Source: Phaseolus vulgaris
Taxonomy: Eukaryota; Streptophyta; Magnoliopsida; Fabales; Fabaceae
Assembly: GCF_000499845.2 (NCBI RefSeq)
Contig: NC_023749.2
Location: 32,358,041 to 32,422,040 of the forward strand
DNA length: 64,000 bases
Direction of reading: 5' to 3'
This document shows, in pieces, positions 47,018-58,791 of this stretch. Each line of letters opens with the position of its first letter. Within the stretch, counting starts at the first letter, position 1. The notes under the pieces are model-generated. The model saw only the letters and a list, made by a program, of their open reading frames with translations, was not told the DNA's origin and made no database searches. Made by a program: the position numbers and the translations under genes.

Positions 47018-47645
47018 TGATGTGAGTGGGTTTCAGTTTTTCAGAGAGAAAATACTTGACAAAGACCTGCACAGAAAAAGCAGAAAATCACATGGTCATC
47101 ACATGTGATCTTTGACTAGTCATAAAAGCTCTTAAATTTTCAAGATTTTTGGAATATATTCCTTTATGACATGTTGTAACATCCTCCAGAACATAAACAG
47201 AATTTCAACACAACTTTATTGACGCAAATCCTTTCGTAATTGATATCTGCAACAGACAAAAATTAAAAAGAAATTAAATTCATTCTTTCACAGTGCTGTC
47301 AGATACAAAACAATTGGTTGTTTTGAGGAAACAATCAATTGTTTTTCTGCAGCAGTAAAACAGATTTTGAATTTTTAATCATCAGCAGAAAGGATTCAAA
47401 TCAGATGTATTTTAACATTTTAAAATAGATATTTAAGCATGAATATGAATTTAAAAAGGAATTAAAGAAAGAGATAAGGAAGGTCTTATCCTTTATAATG
47501 TTCCTTCAATGAGTCATATGTCTTTGATCAAGAAGCCTCTTTTGACTATTGAGAACCTTGGACTAATACATAACATTGATTCAGCTTCAATGTTAATCTT
47601 TTCCTTCCAAGAACCTGATCAGATGACTCAGTTCCTCATATTCCT
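47018..47645 (-). other. Spacer between Gag and second ORF
   Basis: About 630 bp with no protease, integrase or RT motif in any frame. It has AACAATTGGTTGTTTT and AACAATCAATTGTTTT near 47310-47345, the same motif type as in the LTRs. The pol deletion or replacement site must lie here. Confidence 0.6.
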
Positions 47646-48740
47646 CTAAATTCCATCACTTGAGCTACAAGACTCATCATCTCCTTCAACAATCAAGCAT
47701 ATGTTTGCCTTTTCTTCTTCACTTGATGAGGAGACTTCATTCTCATCCCAAGCTATGTAGGCCCTTTTTGACTTTCCTTTCTTTTCTTTATAGCTTGACT
47801 TCTCCTCCTTGCTTTCTTTATTTGGGCAATTTGCCTTTATGTGCCCTTGCTCACCACAACCAAAATAAGTATAGTTATTGGAATTAAAATCATTTGATTT
47901 TTTGTTTCCATACCTTTCTTTGTTGGTGTCTTTGTTGCGGTTCCTTTTCAAGAATTTTCTAAACTTTCTAGATAGCAAACTAAGGTTCTCTTCATCACTT
48001 TCATCACTGGATTCTTGTTTGCTTTTGTGCTTGACAGCTTTTAAGGCAATGCTTCTCACATGTTTATCTTCACTTTCGTAAACATTGAGTCTATTCATTT
48101 CTAACTCATGTTCCCTAACCTTGCCAAACAAAGAAGCCATACTCAATGATGTTAGATCTTTTGATTCAGATATAGCAGTTACCTTAGGTTGCCAAGACCT
48201 ATCAAGACATTTGAGGATCTTGATGTTTAGCTCTTCTTTTTCAAAGGTTTTGTCAAGGCTCATGAGGTGATTGATGATGTGCGTGAACCTTTTCTGAACT
48301 TCAGCAATTGTCTCACCCTTGAGCATTTTGAACATTTCATACTCTTGGATTAGAGTATGCTTTCTAGCTCTTTTCACCTCATTGGTACCTTCATGAGTTA
48401 CCTCAAAGGTGTCCCACATTTCCTTTGCTGATTTGCATTGAGAGACCTTGAAAAATTCATCCGAATTCAAGGCATAAGTTATTATGTTTTTAGCAATGCA
48501 ATCAAATTTGGCCTTCTTGCTTTCAGAATCAGTCCATTGAGACCAAGGTTTTTCAATGGAAGATCCATCTTTTTCAAATTTTGGAACAAAGGGGCCATTT
48601 TTAATTGCATCCCAAATACCTTTGTCAAGTGATTCAACAAAGATTTTCATTCTGACTTTCCAAAATTGGTAGTTTAAACCACAAAACAGAGGTGGTTTGT
48701 TGATTGAAGCACCTTCCCCAAAAGGTAGTCTATCAGCCAT
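47646..48740 (-). CDS. Copia-type Gag (DUF4219/UBN2, CCHC)
   Basis: 364 residues, starting MADRLPFGEGASINKPP. The N-terminal FCGLNYQFWKVRMKIF segment is the DUF4219 signature. The central KSAKEMWDTFEVTHEGT and IQEYEMFKMLKGETI segments are UBN2. A Lys/Ser-rich linker leads to a zinc knuckle near residue 292, then an acidic tail. Gag would form the particle and bind element RNA. The knuckle reads YFGCGEQGHIKANC: the first of four metal ligands is Tyr, not Cys (codon at 47865-47867). The frame ends at a stop right after SCSSSDGI, with no protease fused, unlike full copia polyproteins. It is the first ORF after the 5-prime LTR. Confidence 0.9.
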   Translation of the reverse strand: MADRLPFGEGASINKPPLFCGLNYQFWKVRMKIFVESLDKGIWDAIKNGPFVPKFEKDGSSIEKPWSQWTDSESKKAKFDCIAKNIITYALNSDEFFKVSQCKSAKEMWDTFEVTHEGTNEVKRARKHTLIQEYEMFKMLKGETIAEVQKRFTHIINHLMSLDKTFEKEELNIKILKCLDRSWQPKVTAISESKDLTSLSMASLFGKVREHELEMNRLNVYESEDKHVRSIALKAVKHKSKQESSDESDEENLSLLSRKFRKFLKRNRNKDTNKERYGNKKSNDFNSNNYTYFGCGEQGHIKANCPNKESKEEKSSYKEKKGKSKRAYIAWDENEVSSSSEEEKANICLIVEGDDESCSSSDGI

Positions 48741-48801
48741 ATAAAAACAGTTTTAGGATCACACTTGAATAAATTTCAAGAACCAAGTTCTTGATGCCAA
48801 T

Positions 48802-49989
48802 TGTTAGAATGTATGGCTTTAAACTAGGGGGGGTGAATGGTTTAAAGAGGGTTTTCGCAAACTTTTAAGTCTAGAATGAAATTACTTCGAGAAAACTTGA
48901 TTCAAAATTCAGTTTGCCAAAAACACAAAGCAATTTAGCACAACACTAGAAAAAAAATCGGTTGTTTCGCAGAAACTATTGGTTGTTTATACCAGTTCAC
49001 AAATATAAACTGAATTTAAAGTGTTCAAGAGATAGAGAGAATGCACACAGAGATTTATACTGATTCACTCTTAACCAAGAGCTACATCCAGTCTTCCCAT
49101 AAACCACTAGGGAATCCACTGAGCAATCAACCCTAGATTACTTACAACACCACCAAAGAAGTGACCTTGATCCCCTCAAGACACACACTTCCTTTGGCTC
49201 AGCACACAACACTTCTCAGCTTCACACACAGAGTTTCTTCAAAGTATAAAGGATTACACTTGTTATAGAAAAGATCTGAAATCAATACAAGATGAAAATC
49301 CTATATCACACTCTCTTGATCAAAGCAATCTCAAAGCAATCTCCAACTCTTCAAAAGCAAAATCAGTGAAAAACTCAAATCTATTTTTCTTTGATTAAAA
49401 CTAAGTTCTTGTTTGTTACAAAATCTGAACAAACTATTTATTGTATTCAAAGACTGGTCAAAGCATTTAAAACTGGAGTGTATTCAGTTATAAAATCATT
49501 TAAAGCTCAGTCAAAGCACAAAACAGTTTTCTGTTATGGTCCCAAAACAAACAATCGGTTGAATGCTCTAATCAATCGGTTGTTTTGGTTTGACAGCAAG
49601 TCAACCATCAAAAACAGTTTTCAACCTTTCTAAAAACACCTAAGTATAAAACAATCTGTTGTTTCGACAAAACAACAGGTTGTTTCGACAAAACAACAGG
49701 TTGTTTCGACAAAACAACAGGTTGTTTCGACAAAACAACAGGTTGTTTCGACAAAACAACAGGTTGTTTCGACAAAACAACAGGTTGTTTTTCACTTAGT
49801 TTGAAAAACACTTTCAATTAAAAGGTTTGAGAATGCTTAAGCTTTGAATTCAATCAAGAGTGGATTTAACACAGATAATCTACCCGAGATTCTATTGTAA
49901 AACACATCAGCAACAACAAACACAACCAACCTTCCATCAACCTTCAAAGGGTTTGGATTCTTCAAAGCTTGAACACACTTGATTGAACA
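48802..49989 (-). repeat. 5-prime LTR of the copia-type element
   Basis: 1188 bp. Relative to the other LTR it has five extra 21-bp units (+105) and a 43-bp deletion near 49205, which together account for the +62 length difference. Otherwise I saw only scattered single-base changes. Confidence 0.93.
49650..49792. repeat. 21-bp minisatellite, 6 copies, inside the LTR
   Basis: GTTTCGACAAAACAACAG recurs at 49661, 49682, 49703, 49724, 49745 and 49766. Each unit joins two halves of the AACAA-CAG-GTTGTTT imperfect palindrome. The minus strand shows a seven-residue repeat (KQPVVLS) as a by-product. Confidence 0.95.
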
Positions 49990-50292
49990 GAAGTTTGTGG
50001 AGCTGATACAAAAACTCTCTCAGAGTGCTCATCAAAGTTTGGATTTCTTCTACACTTAGGTTTTTCTTTTACCTGCCCCTTGCCATGATTTTTGTTGAGA
50101 ACCATTTGGGTCAATAAGTCCTTCATATTTTTTTTAATTTTATTTCTAAAATCATCAAATTTTCTATTTGTCTTCTCTATTTGTTTTTCTAATTTTCTTT
50201 TAAAAACCTAAGTTCCTCTCTCCACACATAGCCCTCATCTTGTTCCTTATTACTTCCTTGAATACTAGATACATGGTTATGATCACTCATTT
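49990..50292 (-). pseudogene. Gypsy Gag N-terminal end
   Basis: On the minus strand from ATG 50290-50292: MSDHNHVSSIQGSNKEQDEG and YVWREELRFLKEN, then, after a frame change, EKTNRKFDDFRNKIKK and CRRNPNFDEHSERVFV. It runs into the copia-type element at 49989 and continues at 44162. Part of the Gag core is missing even when the insertion is removed. No 5-prime LTR is recognisable to the right. Confidence 0.65.
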
Positions 50293-52540
50293 TGAAATTA
50301 AAAAAAAAAGTGGTTTTTACAAAAAAAAATCACTTAAAAAATGAGTGATTGAAGTATTCTCACAAATAGGTTTTAGATTTGGTGAAGTTACAATCAAAGT
50401 CAAAAAGTCAAATTTTCTCCAAGTTCACTTTCATAAAAGAGTGGTTAGTCACTATGACTACTTAAATACTAAGTATTTTCTTAGTCAAAGCTTAAATATT
50501 ATTTTTTTTCAAAATATATTTTGAAAAAAAGTTGAGCAAAATGTTTTAGAAAACAAAAAAAGGACCCCTTCTTATATTTTTTGCACTAATAAATTTAATA
50601 CTCATAAAAGATAATATTATGTTAATACTTATACTTTTTTTTTACTTAAATAGGTTAACTAGTTAGGTATGAAAGACTTTTTTAATAGTCCAATTAAACT
50701 TCATCATTGGCCGAATCAAAATCCCTCTAAGATAGTTTGACCTATTTTTATACTTATTATTAACCACTATATTCGTGGCCTTCCTCTTTACTAAAGTGAA
50801 ATAATAAAGTAGTCTCTTTAATTTTAGATAGAAAAAATATAAGACTTTTTGTTTTCAACTTTTATGTTATTTTTTATCATTTAATTTATATTTTAAAAAT
50901 ATATTTGCATAAATATCTATACATAAGGTAAGTATGACAACATGACGAGTTTCACGTCATGTTTGACCTTTTTTATCATCCTTATTTAAAAAAAAAGGAA
51001 ATATTAAATTTTAAAAGGTATAAGTTTAAAAATTTTAGACCATCTAGATTTTATTACATTTAACTAAATCACAATAAACCTATTACATCTTTTTACAATT
51101 TAATTTACTGTTATATAAATTTTAATTTTATATTTATAATCTAATTTAAATTTAATATTTTTTCCTCTCAATAAGAAATTTTCTAGCTCTGTTATTATTA
51201 TAATTTTTTTATCATTAATAAAATATTCTTTCATATATCAAGGTATATATACAATTTTTATTCTTTATTGGGCTAAAATATAACCCAAGTTATATTTACT
51301 GACGGTATAATTTTGTAAAATATAACTATTCCTTTCATAATCAGTGCTCTTGGCAGTCTTTTTAAATTTTTAAGAAAAATAAAGGATTAGATCTTAATAT
51401 GTTAAAAGATTTTCATTAACGAGAAAAAGTGAGAAATTGAATTTAAAAAACTTTATAATATTTCATCCAATATACATGCATTATATCAATTCTAATAATT
51501 GATTTTTAATAAATAAATATTTTTATTTTTCACTTTTAAAAATATTTTTATAATTTTGTAACGTCATATTTTATAAATTGTAACTTTATTAATAATATTT
51601 GGTAAATATTCTTTTAATAATTTATTTTGCCAATTCTAAATTCACTTTTTAAAATATTCCTCCCTTCATTTATTTTAATTTATTATCTTTTAAGACTGTT
51701 TCCTATAAGTTAAGAAATTCTATTAATTTTCCATCTTAATAACATAATAAAGATTTTCTTTTTATCTTATTTCATTTTTGTGTAGTAATTTCTAGTTCAA
51801 ATTCAAAAAATTCAAGTATTAGTTGGACCACTCACCATATTTGTATATTCTTCCCATATTTACTAGACTATTTTAATTCTTGTAAGATGAGCCCACGGAT
51901 ATTCGACATAAGAGACCAAAAAAATTATTTTAATCCAAAACATTAAGGTATATGATTTAAGAATTTTGTTGATCTTGTTTATTCTTATTAATTGTCTAAC
52001 CAAAGTCACACTTGGAAAAATAATACTTTGTTTCCTTTTATCCTTATAACATTTATTCAATTTTCATTTTTATCTTCTTTTATACAAGATAAAATTTTAT
52101 TATATATTTCTTCTTTTATCACTATTTTCACCTCCTTCCACATATAAACAAATTAAAATTTTAACAAATAAATCCACAAAAAAGAATGTGACAAAAATAT
52201 AAAATAATCACCATTTATTTGATAATTTATTTTTTGTGTGAAGAAATTTGATAATTTATTTATTATATTAAATATGAAAAGTTTCTTTACCAGCAAATAT
52301 CCAACTCCTAATTAATTTATTCTTTACTAGAAACTTCTAACATAATTTGATATTAAAATGTTGAGCGTAATCAGAAAGAAAAAAATAAAATAATTAATAG
52401 GTAAATGCATTTCACAATCACAATGTGATATATTAATTTCATAATTTTCTTAGAAGCAGAGAAGCATAAGGGGAAAGGTTCATGAAATTTCCGAAATTGC
52501 ATATTCGAATAACATGAGAATAAAACAAAGGAATAGATAG
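50293..52540. other. AT-rich intergenic DNA
   Basis: No gene, no LTR end and no repeat array that I can support. Confidence 0.5.
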
Positions 52541-52550
52541 AGGCTCTGAA

Positions 52551-52558
52551 TATAAATA
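52551..52558 (+). promoter_or_regulatory. TATA box of the DUF1685 gene
   Basis: TATAAATA lies about 115 bp before the start codon. Transcription would begin near 52583, giving a leader of about 90 nt. No other TATA-like site lies closer. Confidence 0.55.
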
Positions 52559-52671
52559 TATAAGAACCACATAACAGGGACACGTTTTCATCTTATCTCT
52601 AACCTTCTTCTCATCGTATCTTTGCAGGATCCAATTTCAATTCAAGCCATTCATTTTGTGACACAGTAATA

Positions 52672-53379
52672 ATGGCTGCAGAACAGGTTCTGAGATTGCT
52701 AGATTCCTTCTGGTTTGAGGCTTCAATTCTCTCCAACAAAACCCCTTCAGTCTCTCACAAGAACGAAATGGAACAAGTTCTTCCTCATGATGCAAAGCTT
52801 TCACTAGTTCCAACTCCAACACTTGAAGTTAGGTCCTACAGTGACCAAAACTTGGACTCCTCATCAAGTATTTTGTGTGATTCCCCTTCACCAAATTCTG
52901 TGCTCACCCTCCGAAGGCTCAGGACAATCCCTTCTGAGAGGGAAATCATAGAATTCTCTAGCGGAAATCATGAAAAGGAAGGTGTAAATTTCAAGAGAAA
53001 ACAAAAGGGGTTTGGTCTTGGAAGAAGGCTTAGGAAAGAGAGAACCAGCAGGAGCCTATCTGAGCTTGAGTTTAAGGAGCTAAAAGGGTTTATGGATTTG
53101 GGGTTTGTGTTTTCTGAAGAGGACAAGGATTCAAAACTGGTTTCTTTGATACCTGGCTTGCAAAGATTGGGAAGAGATGAAGATGAAGGGCAAGATGATG
53201 ATGAAAGTGTGGTTTCTGATAATATGCCTTATTTGTCTGAGGCTTGGGATGTTTTGGACCAAAGGGAGATGAGAAATCCTTTGCTGAATTGGAGGGTACC
53301 AGCTATGGGTGATGAAATTGACATGAAAGACAATCTTAGGTTCTGGGCTCACACAGTTGCATCATCCATTGTAAGATAA
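52672..53379 (+). CDS. DUF1685-family protein, single exon
   Basis: 235 residues, intact. The first Met is in good context (AATAATGGC) and about 115 bp after a TATA box. N-terminus MAAEQVLRLLDSFWFEAS; the middle has the Ser-rich LCDSPSPNSVLTLRRLRTIP segment; the conserved core is RSLSELEFKELKGFMDLGF, then LVSLIPGLQRL; an acidic EDEGQDDDESVVSDN stretch follows; then PYLSEAW and the C-terminal DNLRFWAHTVASSIVR. These are the landmarks of plant DUF1685 proteins, and the length is normal for the family. No signal peptide or membrane segment is seen. The molecular role is unknown. Codon use and GC are clearly higher than in the flanks. It is the only intact host gene in the window, with 2-3 kb of repeat-free DNA on each side. 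Confidence 0.93.
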   Translation: MAAEQVLRLLDSFWFEASILSNKTPSVSHKNEMEQVLPHDAKLSLVPTPTLEVRSYSDQNLDSSSSILCDSPSPNSVLTLRRLRTIPSEREIIEFSSGNHEKEGVNFKRKQKGFGLGRRLRKERTSRSLSELEFKELKGFMDLGFVFSEEDKDSKLVSLIPGLQRLGRDEDEGQDDDESVVSDNMPYLSEAWDVLDQREMRNPLLNWRVPAMGDEIDMKDNLRFWAHTVASSIVR

Positions 53380-53669
53380 GAATCAAAGAAATTTAGCTGC
53401 AGTTCTTCTGATATTTTTCATCTTACTCTTTTATCAGAATTACAGTTTTATCTCAGTAGCTTAGCTTATGCTGACTTTAACACAAAGTTAACATAATCTA
53501 CATTACTCAGATAAAATTTGAAGAACAACCCAACAAAAACCCTTGAAAATAGCTGTATCTAAATTCTGTCAACCCATAACAAATACCAGAAAAGGAACAA
53601 AAAAAGCTAAAAGATTTCCTGGGCCAGAAAATCTGTGATTGTAGATGTTACGTATTGGCTTCTAGCTAT

Positions 53670-53675
53670 AATAAA
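53670..53675 (+). terminator. Candidate polyadenylation signal
   Basis: AATAAA about 290 bp after the stop codon of the DUF1685 gene, followed by T-rich text. Plant signals are loose, so this is tentative. Confidence 0.4.
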
Positions 53676-53679
53676 AAAT

Positions 53680-56600
53680 GTACATATTTTGCAAGTTTTT
53701 CTTGTAGCTAATTTTGTTTTTCATTCTCTCTCTAAGTTTAAGGATTTGTTTGATGTAGTTGTCTGTGTCTGATTGATCAACCTCAACGCAAAATTGATTT
53801 GTGAGAAAGATACTTATGGATTGTGGCGTTATTTATTGGTTGAATTTGCCATCTTCATAGGATAATTTGTTTCTTCCTCTGGGAATCTTGATTAGTTAAT
53901 TGGAAGTGCTTTAAGAAGGTGCAATTGCAAAAAGACACTTTTCATTCATTTGTCTTGAGCTCTCAATAATTGAGCCCACATTAGACTTTTGTTGGTGTAG
54001 TTGACACCAGGGTTAAACCAACCCAAGTGACTTAAAAAATGTTGTTTAGTGAATAACAAGAATGGTGGGGTTCAAGTGGATGAGACACAAAGAAAATGGA
54101 GAATCTGACCCAGAATAATAAAAGTATTGTAATATGTTAAAAAAAATCTTTCTGATATGTCAATCTATTACTGGGACACTTTTGGGAAAAAGGAATAAAT
54201 AAAGGTAAGATATTTGAAAATAATTCAACCCAAACTTAATAATAATGATTTTCCAACGTTTTTAGATCAAGATGTATACTTTTTGGTAAATTTGTTCAAG
54301 AAAGACACTATTTTTTAGTTAAGGAGTGCAACTTTTTCTTCATTTTGCTAAAAGGAAACTTAGGTGAGGAAGATTGTTCCATTTAGAACTAGGGCATGGA
54401 GATACACTCTTACCATAGTAATTAGAGGGGATTTTTACCAGTGAAGAATTATCAAGAAAAAATAATATTCAAGATGTTTAATGGGAGGGAGAAAACAAGT
54501 GAAAAAGAAAAAGAAAAGAAATAAGATATGAAATAAAAATAAAAAAGATTTAATTGAAGTAAAATAGAATAAAAGATATTTTTTTAAGACTGATTAATTT
54601 ATTATTTTCTTAATTTTTTTATTGTTATTATAGTAGAAAAACCTAAAAATAGTGAGTATAACCTCTTATAATAGATTATGAGAATAATCTCATCAAACTT
54701 TTACATTTTAAACAACATAATTGATAATTAGTTATGTTGTAATTCAAAAAGTTATTTTGCTTGTATGATTTTTTTTTTTTTTATGAATCCACCATTTTTT
54801 AAATATGTATTTGCATTTTTCCCCAAATAATTTATCTTCTCTCACTTCAACCTTCTCCATTTCTTTCTCTTACTATTTCTTATGTAAAAACAAGGTATAA
54901 TTCAAAAGTGTTCCATCATACAAGTTGAGCTAGCAACATTCTTAAATGAAAGCAATTAATTATTGGTAATGAAAAATATCTCTAAAAATAACTTTGATAT
55001 ATTACACAATAGTCAATTGGAAGAAGTTGAGGTGAAACTTCAATTTTGGATATGTATCTAAAATCTTTGACTAAAGCCATTGATAAGGACCTACTTATGT
55101 GCATATTAACTTAATAGGGTTTTCTAATAGCCAAATTATAGTGATTACTTTTCAAACAATGAATCATGCATAAAAATCTATCAATATGAACATCATCTTC
55201 TGCTGACTAATATTATCTTTTAGAATTCAAATGATGTGTCTCCTAAAGCTAATACCCTACTCAAAACATTAAAAAGAATAATTGGTAATTAATAAACAAT
55301 TTAAATATGTTTTCATATTTTGAAATTTAACACAATTTTGTACTCTTTTCCAATTTATATAATTTTAAAAACATTTGCTGTAGTCATTTTTATTATACAC
55401 ACCATTAAATTTTCATTGAGACGATTAACAATTACAAATATTTTCTATAAAAAGATATATTTTAATTTTACATTTTTATCATCATAAAATTCTCACTTAC
55501 ATATAATGTTTAGATATAGTATATTTGAACAAAGCAACTACTATCTATATATTGTTTTTAATTTATAGAAATTAAAAAGATCACTTTTGAATTTCGAAAG
55601 ACAAAAAATAAATTTATTAAGAATCTGAAAACATGTTTAGCTCTTAATAAATGGAATTCTTGTATAGGGTGCAATAAAAAACATTGTGATGGTGCTATAT
55701 TAATATCAGTGAGTACCAAAAACATTGGTGATTATATGGATAAGGACAATGATTATGTTGTGTAGTTGGTGAAAGAATATTCTCCTATATCATATCCAAA
55801 ATTCTGCTATAAAATTATAAATCCTTTTAACGAATTGCTAGAAAAATACAAATCCATGGGCTATCACTTCCACTTATTTTGGTATTTTTTTAATCATTAT
55901 CTGCATTAACCTTTTTTTCACAAACCAATTTTCTACTTAACGTGCGTATAAATAAGGCTTCAAATAAAGATATGATAATTTTTTTCCGAGTCCTTTAAAT
56001 TAGTGAAATGTAAATATATAATAATATTATATCTTAAATCATTAATAGTAATTATTAATTATAAAATTTATTTAATATGTAAAGATAATAATTATTTTAA
56101 TTAAAAATATTAATTAATTAAAATTAAAATATTTTTTTGTTTTAATATGTATATATATATAATAATAAATTTTGAAAATACAGAATTTAAAAAAGAGTTG
56201 TAAGTCGGTATACAGTATTAGTTTGTCCTGTACGAGAAATCAATCCATTCGACCTATTTTTAACAGACAAACCAATGGTAAACCAGGTCAAAGGGAATGG
56301 ACTGATCGATTTTATCACTTTTAAATTATGTTAACACTAAGTATTTAAAAATAATATATATATTATTTATATTAATTTATATGGTAAATTATTATATTTA
56401 AAATTTAAATTTAAATTCAATAATATTGTTTAAATTATAAAAATATATATATTTTTTTATTTAAATTGATTTGATTTTTATTCTTTTAGTTTTTAAAACA
56501 GCCAAAATGACTTATTGTAAATGAAGTGAAATTTACTGTTCATTTACAAAAATAAGTGTGACTAATATTTATTTTTTAGGTTTTCTGTTAGATCCAGTTT

Positions 56601-56989
56601 GGTCAATCTGTTTGACCGTTGTAGTTAACACTATATCAATTATTAAGCATTTTTATTAATTTAATAAATGTTTTCAAATTCAATTATTGGAGATGTAAAA
56701 ATAGTTTAATAAATATTTTCAAAGTTTTCAACTATTTGGGATGTAAAAATGATTATGTGTTTTTAATAATAAAAAAACAATATATATTCCTTTTGTATGT
56801 TTGATGAAACATGTTGGTGGAAGTGTTTCAAAATTTTAATGCAGGAAACAAGTCCCGCAAATTATGTATTGTTTGGTTTTGTGTCATTGACTTCATCAAC
56901 TGAATGCCCTATCTTATTGATTTAGCATTTTCATCTCCACTAATTTAAGTTTTTTTCCAATATTGTATGATAAATATAATTTTATGATG
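53680..56989. other. Intergenic DNA
   Basis: No gene, RNA or bounded element seen. Short TA runs occur near 56150 and 56450. Confidence 0.5.
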
Positions 56990-56994
56990 AAAAA

Positions 56995-57884
56995 TGATCC
57001 TGCCTGTTGACCGGGACGCAAGAACCTTGCCTCGTCAAACCTGGATCGACTTCTGTGCCGTGTTAGCCTCCGTCCTTCACCGCGATTCACTTCAAGAACC
57101 TGCAAAGACAGAACGGCGCCGCTGCGGCCGATCACGCTCCGACGCCCAAGTCAGCGACTGAACCACCAAATACTAAGAGAAAACTCAAGAAACTCTAAGG
57201 AACCGTGCAAAAGTTCTCTCTCAGCGTACTCAAGACTCGCAAGCGTAAAGAAACAATCTAAACGTGCGTACCTCAGAAGTTCGTTAGAATCTCTTATATA
57301 CCTGTGCACTTTCTCTCTCCTGACAGTTACACATCTGGACACGTGGCTCGCATCCAGCTGTACACGTGTCACCATCTGGAGCATCCTTGACTTGGGCGCC
57401 ACTTCTTACTCTTCAGGGTTTTGGCTAAGTTACTTATGCATGACACAACTCAGTGCATAGTTGCCTTGGAGCGTGATCTCTTCTGGGTGGCGAGTTCGGG
57501 TGCCTTCGTACACACCTTCCCTGTGGTCTCGCCGGCCGCCTTCATGATCTACTCTTCTTGCCTCACCGTGTATGTTCAGGTGAGCTGTCTCTCGAGCTCA
57601 CCCTCTGGCCAGCTGGGAAATGACTATCTGACTCCATCTTCGGCGATGTCCTTGTTTTGGCGATCTCTAATCACTTGGTCGCCTGGGTTCACGTCTGGCG
57701 ACTTTATCTTCAACCCGGTGACCGCCGGTTTAGGTATGCAGGAGATCGGAGCACGCCAACTTAATAATCGGCGACTACACGACCCCCCCGACTTCCTTCC
57801 CTTCTGCCAGGCAGGTGCCCCGTCCAACACGCCTATATAATAGCTTGATGCCACGTCATCACTTCCGACTACCAGGGCGGTACA
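56995..57884 (-). mobile_element. GC-rich solo LTR
   Basis: It spans TGATCCTGCC to GGGCGGTACA (890 bp), flanked by AAAAA on both sides (56990-56994 and 57885-57889). The start on the minus strand, TGTACCGCCC, resembles the TGTACCGTCC start of the LTR at 58792. The GC jump against AT-rich flanks is sharp at both ends. On the minus strand a TATATAAGAG (plus CTCTTATATA, 57292-57301) could be a TATA box. ACACGTGG and ACACGTGT (about 57340 and 57363) are G-box-like. The open frames on both strands are LTR by-products. Confidence 0.8.
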
Positions 57885-57889
57885 AAAAA

Positions 57890-58582
57890 CATTTAATAAT
57901 TTTTCACGTTACGTTTTATTTTTTTACTTTAAGTTGATTTTAATGATAATAAAATATAATTATGATTTTATAGTCTTAACCATTTACCATATTATATATG
58001 ATAAGCCTATTAACCTAAAAGTTAATTGCACTTATTTATCAATAAATCACTCATATAGTTCATAAATAAAAGATAACAAAATATTTTAATCATGTTTGGA
58101 TTAAAGAAATTTTCATTTGACTTTTGTTGTATATAATATCAAGAACCGCATTTTTTTTGTTTTTAAAATGGAAAATGTTCAATATGAAACGTGAGGTGAA
58201 CTTATCAAAATTCATGGTCGATCTCAAAAGATCATTCATCATATCATTCAATCGGAAAAGACAACAAAAAAAAAAAGCGTTAAAAATTGATGAGGAAAAA
58301 GACTTTTGGTCGACTTTAGATGTCACGGTTCTATAGTATTCCACTATTTTGAACAAGTTTTTTAATACTCGATTCCATTAAAATGAAAACACATGAGATC
58401 GATTATGTAACCGCCTTAAAAATAAATAAAGCTTAAGCATTCTCCGAACACAAACATATCAGCTTCACCCACTGTATTTTTTTTCCTTTTCTCTATTTTT
58501 TTTAAATCTCATATATTTTATAATTTGATCAGATTTTCAAATGGAATAAGTTCCTTTTTCTCAAAAGATTAATGGTTCTATG
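57890..58582. other. Intergenic DNA
   Basis: No supported feature. Confidence 0.5.
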
Positions 58583-58791
58583 TTTTTTTTTTAAATAAAA
58601 GCTTTCATGTTAGGCATTACTATGTCACTTAAGATCTCAGCTAGACTGACACCTCAAGTAACAACAATCATTTACCATCACATGAAAAAAGTATTATTAA
58701 ACAAAAGAAAAAAGAAAGAAAATACAAAAATACGGGGGGACTAGACCAAAACCCATATGTTAACAAAAACGATACATAGGTAGACTATACC

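Larger units (their letters stand above)
44163..49989 (-). mobile_element. Complete non-autonomous copia-type element, TSD GAAGT
   Basis: Direct LTRs lie at 44163-45288 and 48802-49989. GAAGT flanks both ends (44158-44162 and 49990-49994). On the minus strand the order is 5-prime LTR (TGTTCAATC...TTCTAACA), a primer-site-like TTGGCATCAAGAAC, Gag (47646-48740), a second ORF (45698-46879), the purine tract ATAGGGGGAGAT (45289-45300) and the 3-prime LTR. There is no protease, integrase, RT or RNase H. The LTRs are nearly identical apart from one array expansion and one deletion, so the insertion is recent and must have used enzymes from another element. Confidence 0.93.

Noticed and set aside
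49608..49817. Minus-strand ORF with KQPVVLS repeats; array resembles CRISPR spacing
   Set aside because: It is a contiguous 21-bp minisatellite without unique spacers, inside an LTR of a plant retroelement.
52637..52822. Minus-strand ORF overlapping the DUF1685 start
   Set aside because: Antisense shadow of the real gene.
57421..57840. 139-residue plus-strand ORF in GC-rich DNA
   Set aside because: It lies inside the bounded solo LTR; a long open frame is expected from high GC, and no domain is seen.
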